The position numbers were made by a program, and so were the translations under genes. Shown here piece by piece: positions 52,867 through 61,445 of a stretch of DNA of 64,000 nucleotides. Under the pieces are notes generated by a model. It saw nothing but the letters and a program-made list of their open reading frames with translations, searched no databases and was not told the origin of the DNA. Source of the DNA: Grimontia celer (GTDB lineage: Bacteria > Pseudomonadota > Gammaproteobacteria > Enterobacterales > Vibrionaceae); contig NZ_FIZX01000002.1 of the NCBI RefSeq assembly GCF_900055185.1, positions 1,740,586 through 1,804,585 on the forward strand, written 5' to 3'. Positions within the stretch are counted from its first letter, which is position 1. Each line of letters begins with the position of its first letter.

Positions 52867-52894
52867 AAAGGCCGGAGTCATCTCCGGCCTTTCT
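52867..52894. terminator. Bidirectional terminator
   Basis: AAAGGCCGGAG, loop TCAT, CTCCGGCCTTT between the MBL gene and the convergent DUF924 gene. Confidence 0.9.
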
Positions 52895-52904
52895 GGTGGT
52901 GTCG

Positions 52905-53441
52905 TTAGAAGCGGGATCCCGGTTGTTTCAGGAACTCAATTTCCTCTGACGTACTTTCGCGCCCCAAAATCTCATTTCGGTGCGGATAACGCCCAAAACG
53001 ATCGATAATTTCTTTGTGTCGGACTTCAAACTCATAATTGTTTTCAAGCCCCGGCTGATTAAACAAACTCAGTGCCTCCTCGTGCACAATCTTAGATTCA
53101 CTGTGCATATAAGGCATATAAAGAAAGCTACGCTGAATCGGCGGCAATTCACGGTCAATACCTAAAGAAACCGCTTCCTGCGCCAGCGCTAAAGCAAGAG
53201 GATCTTGCGCAAAAGCACGTGGTGTATCCCGGAAAATGTTACGGGAAAACTGGTCGAGTACGATAATTTCCGCCAGACGCCCTTCTGGCTCTTCACGCCA
53301 GTTGAAACACTCGGATACAGATGCCTGCTCCAGCACCTCACCAAAGCGCGACTTGATGGTTCGGTCCAACTGCTCATCTTTGGCAAAACACTGCTTTAGT
53401 GTGAGCTCCTCAAACCAGAATGTCAGCACCTTTCTGTACAT
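52905..53441 (-). CDS. DUF924 family protein
   Basis: A 178-aa helical protein: VLTFWFEE at the start, then IVLDQFSRNIFRDTPRAFAQD and FLYMPYMHSE, all hallmarks of DUF924 (a TPR-like fold). C-terminal DRFGRYPHRNEILGRESTSEE also fits. The function is unknown. The ATG at 53441 has a strong GGGAG; the upstream 38 codons of the open frame are not needed. Confidence 0.92.
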   Translation of the reverse strand: MYRKVLTFWFEELTLKQCFAKDEQLDRTIKSRFGEVLEQASVSECFNWREEPEGRLAEIIVLDQFSRNIFRDTPRAFAQDPLALALAQEAVSLGIDRELPPIQRSFLYMPYMHSESKIVHEEALSLFNQPGLENNYEFEVRHKEIIDRFGRYPHRNEILGRESTSEEIEFLKQPGSRF

Positions 53442-53729
53442 CTTCTCCCTCCCTCTTTTTATAACTTCCGTTGTTACTAGCTTGATAGGGTATAGCGCAC
53501 TTCGTTGAATATAACTGTCTCGCCACTCAGATAATTTGATGTTTTGTCCAAACACTCACTTTAAATGCAAGTGTCCGGAATGAAAACGATTCTTCCAAGC
53601 CTCATAACGAGCCTCCTGAAAGTAGTGGAAAGCGTAAGCTTACCTATCCGGTCTATCGAATCGTGAGCAAAAAAAATCCCCACCAAATATAGGGTCTGTT
53701 TATCTCTGGTGATTTAATAAGGATATAAA

Positions 53730-55250
53730 ATGGAAGTTGTTACCAGCTGGGCATCCCGTGTGCTCGAGATCAGTGCCGCTTTATTCGTTTTCCTGATTGG
53801 ATGCGGTGTATTAGCACTTATCTATGTCTACGTCCGCGACATTACACAAACCAAGCAAGCCATTCGCAGAAACTATCCCGTGGTTGGCCGTTTCCGCTAC
53901 TGGTTTGAACATATGGGCGAATTTTTCCGCCAGTACTTTTTCGCGCAAGACCGCGATGAACTGCCATTTAACCGGGCTCAGCGTAGTTGGGTTTACCGCG
54001 CGGCAAAGAACGTCGACAGTACCATTGCTTTCGGTTCAACACGTCCGCTAAACCAGCCGGGGGATGTCATTTTTCTCAACTGTCCTTTCCCGACACTCTC
54101 TGAAGATGCTGTGCCCGCTAGCTCTGTCACCGTCGGTGAAGGCGTAGCGAAAACACCATTCATCACGTCGAGCTTTTTCAATATCTCCGGTATGAGCTTT
54201 GGTGCGTTAAGCGTACCCGCCGTGTTATCCCTCTCCAAAGGCGCAAAGAAGGCCGGTATTTGGATGAACACCGGAGAAGGTGGCCTCTCGCCGTATCACC
54301 TTCAAGGAGGCGCTGACATCATCTTCCAAATTGGTACCGCCAAATACGGTGTGCGTGATGAAGAAGGAAACTTGAGTGACGAGAAGCTCAAGCAGATTGC
54401 AGCCCACGAGCAGGTGCGGATGTTTGAGATCAAAATGAGCCAGGGTGCCAAACCGGGCAAAGGCGGCATACTCCCTGGCAACAAAGTGAATGCTGAAATT
54501 GCTGCAATTCGCGGTATACCGGAAGGTCAAGATTCCATCAGCCCGAATGGTCACACTGATATTCAAAGCATCGATGATTTGTTGGATATGATTGCGAGAG
54601 TTCGGGAAGTCACGGGCAAACCTGTCGGTTTCAAAATGGTGCTGGGTGCTTACGGTTGGCTGGATGGTTTGATGAAAGCCATACATGAACGTGGTATTGA
54701 GTCCGCACCGGATTTCATCACGCTCGATTCCGCCGATGGCGGTACCGGTGCAGCGCCGCAGTCACTGATGGATTTTATGGGTCTGCCTATCAAACGCAGC
54801 TTGCCTTTGCTGGTTGATGTGCTGGAAAGCTATGGCTTGAAACAACGGGTGAAAGTGATCGTTTCCGGCAAACTGGTTAACCCAGCGGAAGTCGCCTGGG
54901 CGATGTGTATCGGCGCAGATTTCGTAGTTTCAGCCCGAGGCTTTATGTTTTCACTGGGTTGTATTCAGGCACTTCAGTGCAATAAAAACACCTGTCCAAC
55001 GGGCATCACCACACATGATCCCAAACTTCAAAAGGGCTTGGTGGTATCCGACAAAGCTGAGCGAGTCGCCCATTATGCGAAAAACATGATGTATGAAGTG
55101 GGTGTGATAGCCCACTCCTGTGGTGTCGCGGAGCCGCGCAGGTTACGCCGCTTCCATGCCCAGATGATCAACGACCATGGATTACCGCAATCGTTGGATG
55201 AACTGCACCCACCAGCAGAAGTGAAGCCTGAGTATCAAGCTAAGTTATAG
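53730..55250 (+). CDS. FMN-binding glutamate-synthase-domain membrane protein
   Basis: A 506-aa protein with an N-terminal membrane helix (about 14-34) and a GltB central/FMN domain (about 120-480). Signatures: GAKPGKGGILPGNKV, SADGGTGAAPQSLMDFMGLP, VVSARGFMFSLGCIQALQCN and NTCPTGITTHDP, the last resembling the Fe-S/FMN region. It lacks the glutaminase domain of true glutamate synthase, so its reaction is unknown. AAGGAT precedes the ATG. It stands alone. Confidence 0.9.
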   Translation: MEVVTSWASRVLEISAALFVFLIGCGVLALIYVYVRDITQTKQAIRRNYPVVGRFRYWFEHMGEFFRQYFFAQDRDELPFNRAQRSWVYRAAKNVDSTIAFGSTRPLNQPGDVIFLNCPFPTLSEDAVPASSVTVGEGVAKTPFITSSFFNISGMSFGALSVPAVLSLSKGAKKAGIWMNTGEGGLSPYHLQGGADIIFQIGTAKYGVRDEEGNLSDEKLKQIAAHEQVRMFEIKMSQGAKPGKGGILPGNKVNAEIAAIRGIPEGQDSISPNGHTDIQSIDDLLDMIARVREVTGKPVGFKMVLGAYGWLDGLMKAIHERGIESAPDFITLDSADGGTGAAPQSLMDFMGLPIKRSLPLLVDVLESYGLKQRVKVIVSGKLVNPAEVAWAMCIGADFVVSARGFMFSLGCIQALQCNKNTCPTGITTHDPKLQKGLVVSDKAERVAHYAKNMMYEVGVIAHSCGVAEPRRLRRFHAQMINDHGLPQSLDELHPPAEVKPEYQAKL

Positions 55251-55320
55251 TGGAGCGTTTGGAGGGTGTCGCAGGAGATTGATGGTCCAGATACCGCAGA
55301 AATGACGTAGAAAGAAAGCT

Positions 55321-55344
55321 TAAGCCCGAATCCTGCCGGGCTTA
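55321..55344 (+). terminator. Hairpin downstream of glutamate-synthase-like gene
   Basis: TAAGCCCG and CGGGCTTA with an 8-nt loop but no proper T-run; possibly a weak terminator. Confidence 0.4.
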
Positions 55345-55379
55345 CCACTGATTCCAGCTGTCAGTTGCTCAATGTCAGT

Positions 55380-55583
55380 TTACTGATGCTGCTTGAAGAA
55401 GCGTTCAGCGTTAGCAAACAGTTTTTCACACAGCTTCTTTTGCTTGTCATATTCTTCAGAACCCGCGGTCATTGCTTCCAGCACTGCTTTTTCTTTGTGG
55501 TATTCACTTACCATCTGTTCAAATCTGGCTTCATGGCCATTTTTCCAAGCCTGTTTCTGAAGGTTTGCTCTTTTCTTTCTCAT
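55380..55583 (-). CDS. Hypothetical protein, 67 aa
   Basis: A small highly charged helical protein (MRKKRANLQKQAWKNG and on) rich in Lys and Glu with a coiled-coil-like C-terminal half. AAAGGAC lies seven bases before the ATG, which makes it a plausible gene. The family is not recognised. Confidence 0.6.
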   Translation of the reverse strand: MRKKRANLQKQAWKNGHEARFEQMVSEYHKEKAVLEAMTAGSEEYDKQKKLCEKLFANAERFFKQHQ

Positions 55584-55948
55584 TGCTAGGTCCTTTTTTG
55601 AAACCCCCTGAAACTTGAATGTCTCAGTGTGGGATTTTCACTTTGAACGACGGAAATTAGGCTCGCAGAGAGAAGCTACTAAATGGGCGATTAAGAAGAA
55701 GAATTCACTGAAGACGAAATGAATCGAATGGAGACTGAGAAAATACTTGGACTAAATGTTTCATTTATAGCTCTGACTCCAGAGCTCGCCAAACTATACA
55801 GGTTGCTGAGGGAATAGATAGGAATTTCTATGCCTAATTTATTTATATCCTGAATATCATAAGGTTAACGACCGCATACAGCAGTAAGGTTGACCCAGCC
55901 ACCCAATTTACCCAGTACGACTTGCAGACAAGTGATGGGCGATGACCA
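55584..55948. other. Intergenic region
   Basis: Apart from the possible broken small gene at 55683-55817, nothing is recognised in this stretch. The part from 55840 on has no open frame of note. Confidence 0.4.
55683..55817 (+). pseudogene. Possible nonsense-interrupted small gene
   Basis: Reading ATG at 55683: MGD, a TAA stop at 55692-55694, then in the same frame EEEFTEDEMNRMETEKIL, followed by a hydrophobic stretch and ending at TAG (55815-55817). The post-stop segment is protein-like (acidic helix, then LGLNVSFIALTP). It may be a small gene broken by one stop, or a 32-codon gene starting at 55719. Evidence is composition only. Confidence 0.3.
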
Positions 55949-56839
55949 TCAAGATGGTGCATCGCCACCTGACATCTTCTGCGGGTTTCGTTGAGGTTTA
56001 AACATGATAAGCAAATTGCCAATCAGCATGATTAACGCGCCCACAAACAAAGAGACTTCGACACTTTCTCCATAGACCAGCGCACCCACCATACCAATCG
56101 CCGGTAATCTCAGGAAATCCAGAATGACCACCGTACTAACCTCAGCGTATTGCATCGCTTTTGTCATACAGAAATGCGCGCTCAGGGCAGTTAGGCCTAC
56201 GATCACCAACCAAAACCACTGCATCCCAACAGGTGCAGTCCAGTTGTTCAGCGCAAACATAAACCCTATTGGTAGCTGAATAAGACACATATAAAACAGG
56301 ATAGTCAGCGGACTTTCAGTGTTTGAAAGTGACTTGGTAGAAGCATGTGAGATGGCATAACAAAAAGCGGCTGCCAGCACGATCAGTGAATACCAATTAA
56401 AGACCTCAACACCGGGTTTCAATATGACTAACACACCAGCCAGCCCCAATCCAATGGCGGCGAGTTTTCGAGCAGTAATGGATTCACCTAAAAACAACCA
56501 CGCAATCATGGCTGTCCAAAGTGGAACGGTAAACTCCAGTGCAAAAACTTCCGCAAGGGGCAGGACAGTAATTCCCAGTAACCATCCGTATTGCCCGGCA
56601 AAGTGAAACGTATTTCGCAGGCCATGTAAGCCGATCCGCGTGGTGAGAAAACCGCGGTTGTTTTGGGTGATCAATAGAATAGAGCAAATAACCAGCAGGC
56701 CAAGCACACTCCTGAACAGCATGACTTGTGAAGTATGAATTTCTCCGCTGAGTTCTCTTGCTCCAACCGCCATTAAACAAAAAGATAAGAGCGTCCCAGA
56801 CATCCATAAAATTGCTTTAACGATAACGGTAAACTCCAC
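55949..56839 (-). CDS. EamA/DMT-family transporter
   Basis: A 296-aa membrane protein with ten hydrophobic helices in two EamA repeats (about 5-140 and 150-285). RSVLGLLVICSILL and FLGESITARKLAAIGLGLAGVL are typical first-repeat patterns, and VYGESVEVSLFVGALIMLIGNLL is the second-repeat equivalent. Probably a metabolite exporter. The start is a GTG at 56839 with weak ribosome-binding sequence; the Met at residue 13 is an alternative. Confidence 0.85.
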   Translation of the reverse strand: MEFTVIVKAILWMSGTLLSFCLMAVGARELSGEIHTSQVMLFRSVLGLLVICSILLITQNNRGFLTTRIGLHGLRNTFHFAGQYGWLLGITVLPLAEVFALEFTVPLWTAMIAWLFLGESITARKLAAIGLGLAGVLVILKPGVEVFNWYSLIVLAAAFCYAISHASTKSLSNTESPLTILFYMCLIQLPIGFMFALNNWTAPVGMQWFWLVIVGLTALSAHFCMTKAMQYAEVSTVVILDFLRLPAIGMVGALVYGESVEVSLFVGALIMLIGNLLIMFKPQRNPQKMSGGDAPS

Positions 56840-57041
56840 GTGCTGACTGATAGGTTAGATAGGAGGCCTTATTGCGGCGTGTGGTATAGAGAACGGCTGT
56901 CTCTGTGGCGCTCAACTATAACAATATGTTTTATTGAGATTTAGCGAATGCCTGAGTTTTGTGAGCGACCATTCCATTCGCAAAGAAACCGTTCGAATTA
57001 GCGGGTGTTTGCATCCCGCCAACTCGAACATTGAGGGCGAG

Positions 57042-58499
57042 CTATTTCGTGTCGGACCTTAATACCAGTTCAACCCGGCGATTTTGCTTCTGGCCATCTT
57101 CATTCAGGTTATTGGCAACGGGCGCATACTCACCTACCCCTTTCGCTACCAGCTGTCTTTTGGGGATTTGATATTCGCTGGTCAGCGCTTTCACCACAGA
57201 CTTTGCCCGCTTATCCGCAAGCTTTTGGTTGTAGGATTCGCTGCCTTTGTCATCGGTATGGCCCACCACATAAAATTTCCAGTCTGGATGTGCTTTCAAA
57301 TAGGTCGCCAGAGTATTAATCACCGCTTTCGACTCTGGTAACATCTGATCGCTGTCGAACTTAAACAGCAAGCCATCCAACGCCACATGCCCCGTCTGTG
57401 CAATCTTGTCTGTTAATCCTTCGAGGTCGATAACTAAACGGTCATCTTTAAGCTCAGTTTCTTCGATAACGCGCAACTCTCCCCAAAGACCACCGGAAAA
57501 ACCGATCACGTAGACCATTGCATAAACATTGCCTTCTGGACGGTCAAGCTTGTATAGGCCATAAAATTGGTCTTTTTCATTACCGATATGAACAAGCGTG
57601 TTCAATCCCTCATGAAGCTTGTCTTCATCACCGCATTCCTTTCCCTCACAACGAAACTGAGGAACAAAACCCAGTTTACTCAACGCTGATTGGTAGTTGG
57701 CAAACGCTTCGTATTCTGAATATTGCCTTGGCAGTTTGTACCCAATATCTGTGATTTTTCCATCTAAGGCCACAATCTGGTGCTCTCGCTTTTCTGTGAC
57801 TGCCGTTAGCACTTTAGTTCTCCCGAATCCAAGCTGGGTATACTCGACGATCCGGGCACCTGGCAGTCTCTGCACCATTGGATGATCTTTGCTACCTTGT
57901 CTGTCTTTACCGGATTTATCCTCAAAGGTCAGCACTTCCACGGGCGCACTCAAATAAGCTGCATCGACGCTAATCAGGTCAAGAGGCTCCTCAACGTCTT
58001 CGATAACATCAACCTGTAATCCTGTTCTATTGTTGGTCTTTACCGAGTAAAGAGATAGATAAATCGGTTTAGTTTCGTGACTCAATTTAGCCACTAGAAG
58101 AGCCGCTTTACCGGATAATATGTTGCTGCTAGGTTCAAGTAGGTTCTTCAAGCCCTTCACCCTACCACACGCCTTTTCCTCGCATTCAAATAGAACTTCC
58201 CCTCCCAATGCTACGATTTGAGCTTTGTAATTGTTAACTAGGTGAAAGGGTTCGAAGCCAGCAGGAAGCTCATAGCCTAAACGAGTCAGTCTACCCCCTT
58301 GTTTCTGCACTATTGGGGCTCCACCATCTATTCCCATCACTAAAGGAAACTTGGTGTAATGTTGAACTGTTCTTTCTTTAAGTTCACTTTCCGGCGGCGC
58401 ACTAAACAGCTCTCCAGCCGATGCAGTGGTTACCAGCAATGTCGTAAGCGCTAAACCTAATACGAATTCTATTTTTACTTTCCCTAGCCACAACTTCAT
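57042..58499 (-). CDS. OmpA-domain protein with duplicated N-terminal module
   Basis: A 485-aa exported protein: signal peptide (about 1-28, ASAGE), two related modules (about 45-130 and 205-320), then an OmpA peptidoglycan-binding domain (about 360-480). Each module has the pattern of a YTKFP/YTQLG line, then GYELP or GYKLP, a NYKAQ/NYQSA helix and a paired-cysteine hairpin (FECEEKACG and FRCEGKECG). The modules resemble DUF4892. OmpA residues GHTDDKGSESYNQKLADKRA and NRRVELVL are clear. It is the last gene of a four-gene operon (13 bp after the previous stop). Confidence 0.85.
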   Translation of the reverse strand: MKLWLGKVKIEFVLGLALTTLLVTTASAGELFSAPPESELKERTVQHYTKFPLVMGIDGGAPIVQKQGGRLTRLGYELPAGFEPFHLVNNYKAQIVALGGEVLFECEEKACGRVKGLKNLLEPSSNILSGKAALLVAKLSHETKPIYLSLYSVKTNNRTGLQVDVIEDVEEPLDLISVDAAYLSAPVEVLTFEDKSGKDRQGSKDHPMVQRLPGARIVEYTQLGFGRTKVLTAVTEKREHQIVALDGKITDIGYKLPRQYSEYEAFANYQSALSKLGFVPQFRCEGKECGDEDKLHEGLNTLVHIGNEKDQFYGLYKLDRPEGNVYAMVYVIGFSGGLWGELRVIEETELKDDRLVIDLEGLTDKIAQTGHVALDGLLFKFDSDQMLPESKAVINTLATYLKAHPDWKFYVVGHTDDKGSESYNQKLADKRAKSVVKALTSEYQIPKRQLVAKGVGEYAPVANNLNEDGQKQNRRVELVLRSDTK

Positions 58500-58512
58500 T
58501 GCTTATCCCTCT

Positions 58513-59826
58513 TCAAAACACGCTGTCTTTACGACAGTCGGTAACCACGACTTTGGACGATTTCACGTCTTCATAGGTCAGGTTAGGTGCATCATCCCCA
58601 GCAAACTTGACGATAACTGCTCCTGACCCCAGAAGGGGTGCTAATTGGCCGCAATCGCCAGGCTGTTCAATTACGATGTAGTCCATGCCTGATTGAGTGA
58701 GTGACCCCCAGTCTCCAGAGTTCACATTTGAAAACACGGCAGTTGCCGAAACATTGGAAAGATCGCCGAAGCTATGGATAGTGCTGTGGTCGATCAGAAT
58801 TTGAGAAAGAGACTCCGCACTGTTAAGCGGCGAAAGGGATTCAATCTCCCCTCCACTGAGCATGACATCGCTAATAGTTGGGAACTGCGCCAAATCATTC
58901 AGACGGATCTTGGCGGATGTTGGTAGTTCACAAATGACCGTAGACAGATCATTGACGCGCTCTGCTTGATCCATTTCCGCGGACTGTTTAAGACATTTTT
59001 CGATTTGAGGATCGGCGAAAGCCAACTCACTGATCAGCGGTGACACCGTTTCCTCATACTCATCTTGGAAATGGTCGCCTTCTACAAAACCAGCATCCGG
59101 GTAGCTGTCAGCATTCGCCAAGTATTCATCCGCAAACTCATCACCAAGCATTTCAGGCGGTAAATCAAAATCTGAGTCTTCAGCCAAAATAGCCTGCCCA
59201 ACCAACGCCTTAACAATAGCTCCTTCCACTTCATTAAACTGCTGCAGAATAGGTTCAGCATCCCCTACCACACAAAGGTTATGGACCATGAAGGTTGAGG
59301 GAACCGTGGCCATTAACATGGCATTCATGTTCAACGCCATCATCACATCTGATGCTGCCATGTCAGTATTCGCGGCAGCTTTTAAGGAGGGAATCGCATC
59401 GGCAAAGTCATTAAGCTCCTCGATGCTTTGTCGGTATTCCGTCACCAAATCCGGTCTGTAGCAGGTTGAGCTCTGATCGACTTTATCAAGGAAAGCTTTG
59501 TACTCAGTGACATAACCATTCCCCAGCGAAGCGTTACTCCGTGCCAGTGAAGCCAAACGACCAAGGTCACCACTACGAACTGCTGTTAAAGGGCTTTCCG
59601 TCTTTTCAAGCACATCTGTCATGGCTGCGATAATTTCTTGGTAAGCCTCGCCGTTCTGCTGACTTTCTTCCATCAAGGATGCTGTCTTTCTTTGCAGATC
59701 TTCCACCAACTGAATGTTGTGGTCAATCTGCCCATATACCACAGAGGGCAAAGACAGCATGGCGGCAAACAACAGGGTTGCCAATCGGCTTGTCTTACTG
59801 ACTGTATGGCGCTTGGAATTCAACAT
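58513..59826 (-). CDS. Secreted protein of unknown family, 437 aa
   Basis: An exported protein with a signal peptide (about 1-33, VVYGQ). The N-terminal half is helical (DLQRKTASLMEESQQNGEAY and on), with cysteines in STCYRPD and HNLCVVGD. The C-terminal part has a strand-rich repeat of short ISxVMLSGG- and ATAVFSNVN-like units and ends with two cysteines (DCGQLAP, VTDCRKD). I recognise no domain. Start chosen at the Met with AAAGGAA at proper distance. It lies between two small membrane proteins and an OmpA protein in one operon. Confidence 0.75.
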   Translation of the reverse strand: MLNSKRHTVSKTSRLATLLFAAMLSLPSVVYGQIDHNIQLVEDLQRKTASLMEESQQNGEAYQEIIAAMTDVLEKTESPLTAVRSGDLGRLASLARSNASLGNGYVTEYKAFLDKVDQSSTCYRPDLVTEYRQSIEELNDFADAIPSLKAAANTDMAASDVMMALNMNAMLMATVPSTFMVHNLCVVGDAEPILQQFNEVEGAIVKALVGQAILAEDSDFDLPPEMLGDEFADEYLANADSYPDAGFVEGDHFQDEYEETVSPLISELAFADPQIEKCLKQSAEMDQAERVNDLSTVICELPTSAKIRLNDLAQFPTISDVMLSGGEIESLSPLNSAESLSQILIDHSTIHSFGDLSNVSATAVFSNVNSGDWGSLTQSGMDYIVIEQPGDCGQLAPLLGSGAVIVKFAGDDAPNLTYEDVKSSKVVVTDCRKDSVF

Positions 59827-59864
59827 ACTCATTTCCTTTCTAACCGCTTGAACGATGCAAACGT

Positions 59865-60347
59865 TCACTGTCCATCGACCACAAGAGGCTTGTCGCACAT
59901 TTCGGCAATCTTCTTACCTTGGTCAATCAATTTGGTTTGGCCGCCAGACATCAGTTTTACTCTTTCTCCGGTATCAAAAAGCATGACCAGCTCATGCAGT
60001 TTTCCACCATGACTGTCACGGGAACGAAGGCTTCTTGCCACAGAAAATCCGCTGATAGTGTGGAGGTTTGCCTTTAGTCGATAGACGGGATAAAGGCTGG
60101 TAATTTGCCGGGTTAAGGTCCCTTTACGAAGGTCTATTTTTATATGGTGGTCGAGAAACATCATGTGCCAGGCAAAGCCTGACCACATTGCCCATGTAAG
60201 TATCGATTGCAGCGAATCCACTGTGCGATACCAAATCAAAAGCCCTGCCATCACGAAGAACAGAATGCCGAAAAACCTCAGCAAACCTCCTCCGCCTAAA
60301 TGCAGTTTTCGAACGCTGTTTGTTGTGTCATGAGTTGCATTCACCAT
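59865..60347 (-). CDS. Small inner-membrane protein, PH-like domain, 160 aa
   Basis: A membrane protein with two adjacent helices (about 24-42 and 50-68) and a C-terminal beta-rich domain (IKIDLRKGTLTRQ, then YRLKANLHTISGFSVAR). The layout, two helices then a strand-rich domain, resembles bacterial PH-like membrane proteins. AAGGGTGATGCC precedes the ATG; it starts 4 bp after the upstream gene. It may be a distant relative of that gene product. Confidence 0.7.
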   Translation of the reverse strand: MVNATHDTTNSVRKLHLGGGGLLRFFGILFFVMAGLLIWYRTVDSLQSILTWAMWSGFAWHMMFLDHHIKIDLRKGTLTRQITSLYPVYRLKANLHTISGFSVARSLRSRDSHGGKLHELVMLFDTGERVKLMSGGQTKLIDQGKKIAEMCDKPLVVDGQ

Positions 60348-60351
60348 GGCA

Positions 60352-61047
60352 TCACCCTTGAATCCCATTAAGCACAAACAGCATCGTCCCGAGGGTTAAC
60401 GTAAACGGGAATATCCAAAGCAAACGCCATATCGAACCCTGAACCTCAAACTCTGCGCCTTCAATGCGTGACGGTTTTACGTAGCGGGGTTTGCCTGCTG
60501 CAGTCATTTCCAAAGAACGGATTTCAGGCCAATCAGTGACGTTATCAAGCGCGGTAATCCCGACTTCTTTGGTGAGAAATAAAGCCATTTCCGCAGTTTG
60601 ATCAAACTGACCAATGCTGTTTCTGGTCATGGACTTCCCGTCCGCATTCAACTGCAACCAACAACCAGACTTATGTGCAACAATCGGTATTACCGTGACA
60701 TTGCAATCACGAATGGACCATGAGGCTTTTTCAGGGGGTGTTTTTCCCCAACCCCGACGATGAGAAACGCGACCACCGCTGAAAACAAAACGCTCTGTAC
60801 GACGCATCAGAATGAGAGAAATAAGAAAAAGAAAGGCAGCCACGATCAGAAAGAAGTACATCTGATTATCGCTTTCCATCCAGGAGACAAACGCCATGAC
60901 GATTGACGCGCTCATTGGTACCAGCGCTATAAAGCCAAATACCTTCCAAATTTTCTGTTGCATCCCAATCAGGTAGAAATTTCCATCGGGATCTTGTTTG
61001 AGGTGATAGCGGGCGCCCCAGTAAAGGTCGTTGTATTGCGTGTCCAT
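60352..61047 (-). CDS. Inner-membrane protein, PH-like layout, 231 aa
   Basis: A membrane protein with helices at about 36-58 and 64-80, a strand-rich domain (FVFSGGRVSHRRGWGKTPPE, then SWSIRDCNVTVIPI), and a third hydrophobic segment at the C-terminus (LLWIFPFTLTLGTMLFVLNG). The family is not recognised. First gene of the four-gene operon. The Met at 61047 has CAGGGACG upstream. Confidence 0.72.
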   Translation of the reverse strand: MDTQYNDLYWGARYHLKQDPDGNFYLIGMQQKIWKVFGFIALVPMSASIVMAFVSWMESDNQMYFFLIVAAFLFLISLILMRRTERFVFSGGRVSHRRGWGKTPPEKASWSIRDCNVTVIPIVAHKSGCWLQLNADGKSMTRNSIGQFDQTAEMALFLTKEVGITALDNVTDWPEIRSLEMTAAGKPRYVKPSRIEGAEFEVQGSIWRLLWIFPFTLTLGTMLFVLNGIQG

Positions 61048-61445
61048 CCACGTCCCTGCGGCTGGTGAGTCAAGATGAAACGATAATCTCCCCGACACGG
61101 TACGTCGATATGCCCAATGTTTTATTCATTAGACTTGCCACTAATTAGGAAAGGCCAAAAGCCCCAGTCACTCGACACTTCCAGACTATCAAAAACAAAG
61201 CTTTCGGGCGTTTCGATAAAGAAATTGAATTAAAGATTTAGAAAAAACGGTAATACTTCACCCTGTCTTACCAATGAAGCATTAGCTGTTAAATATTGAA
61301 ATTATTTTGTGCCGGAGATATAGACATTTATGACGACTTCATCGAATATTGCGCGCCTTTTACGCTCAACGGACGAAATGTGCACCATTTTCTGATGTTG
61401 GGTTTATTTAGTTCCTTCCTTTTTCGGATCTAAAGACACACTTTT
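61048..61445. other. Divergent promoter region of envelope operon and chemoreceptor
   Basis: About 400 bp between divergent genes. A 21-codon plus-strand frame at 61330-61395 with a poorly placed ribosome-binding site could be a leader peptide but is not called. No sigma-28 promoter match good enough to report. Confidence 0.4.

Noticed and set aside
61330-61395. 21-codon frame upstream of the chemoreceptor
   Set aside because: The nearest ribosome-binding-like sequence is too far from the ATG and no attenuator hairpin follows.
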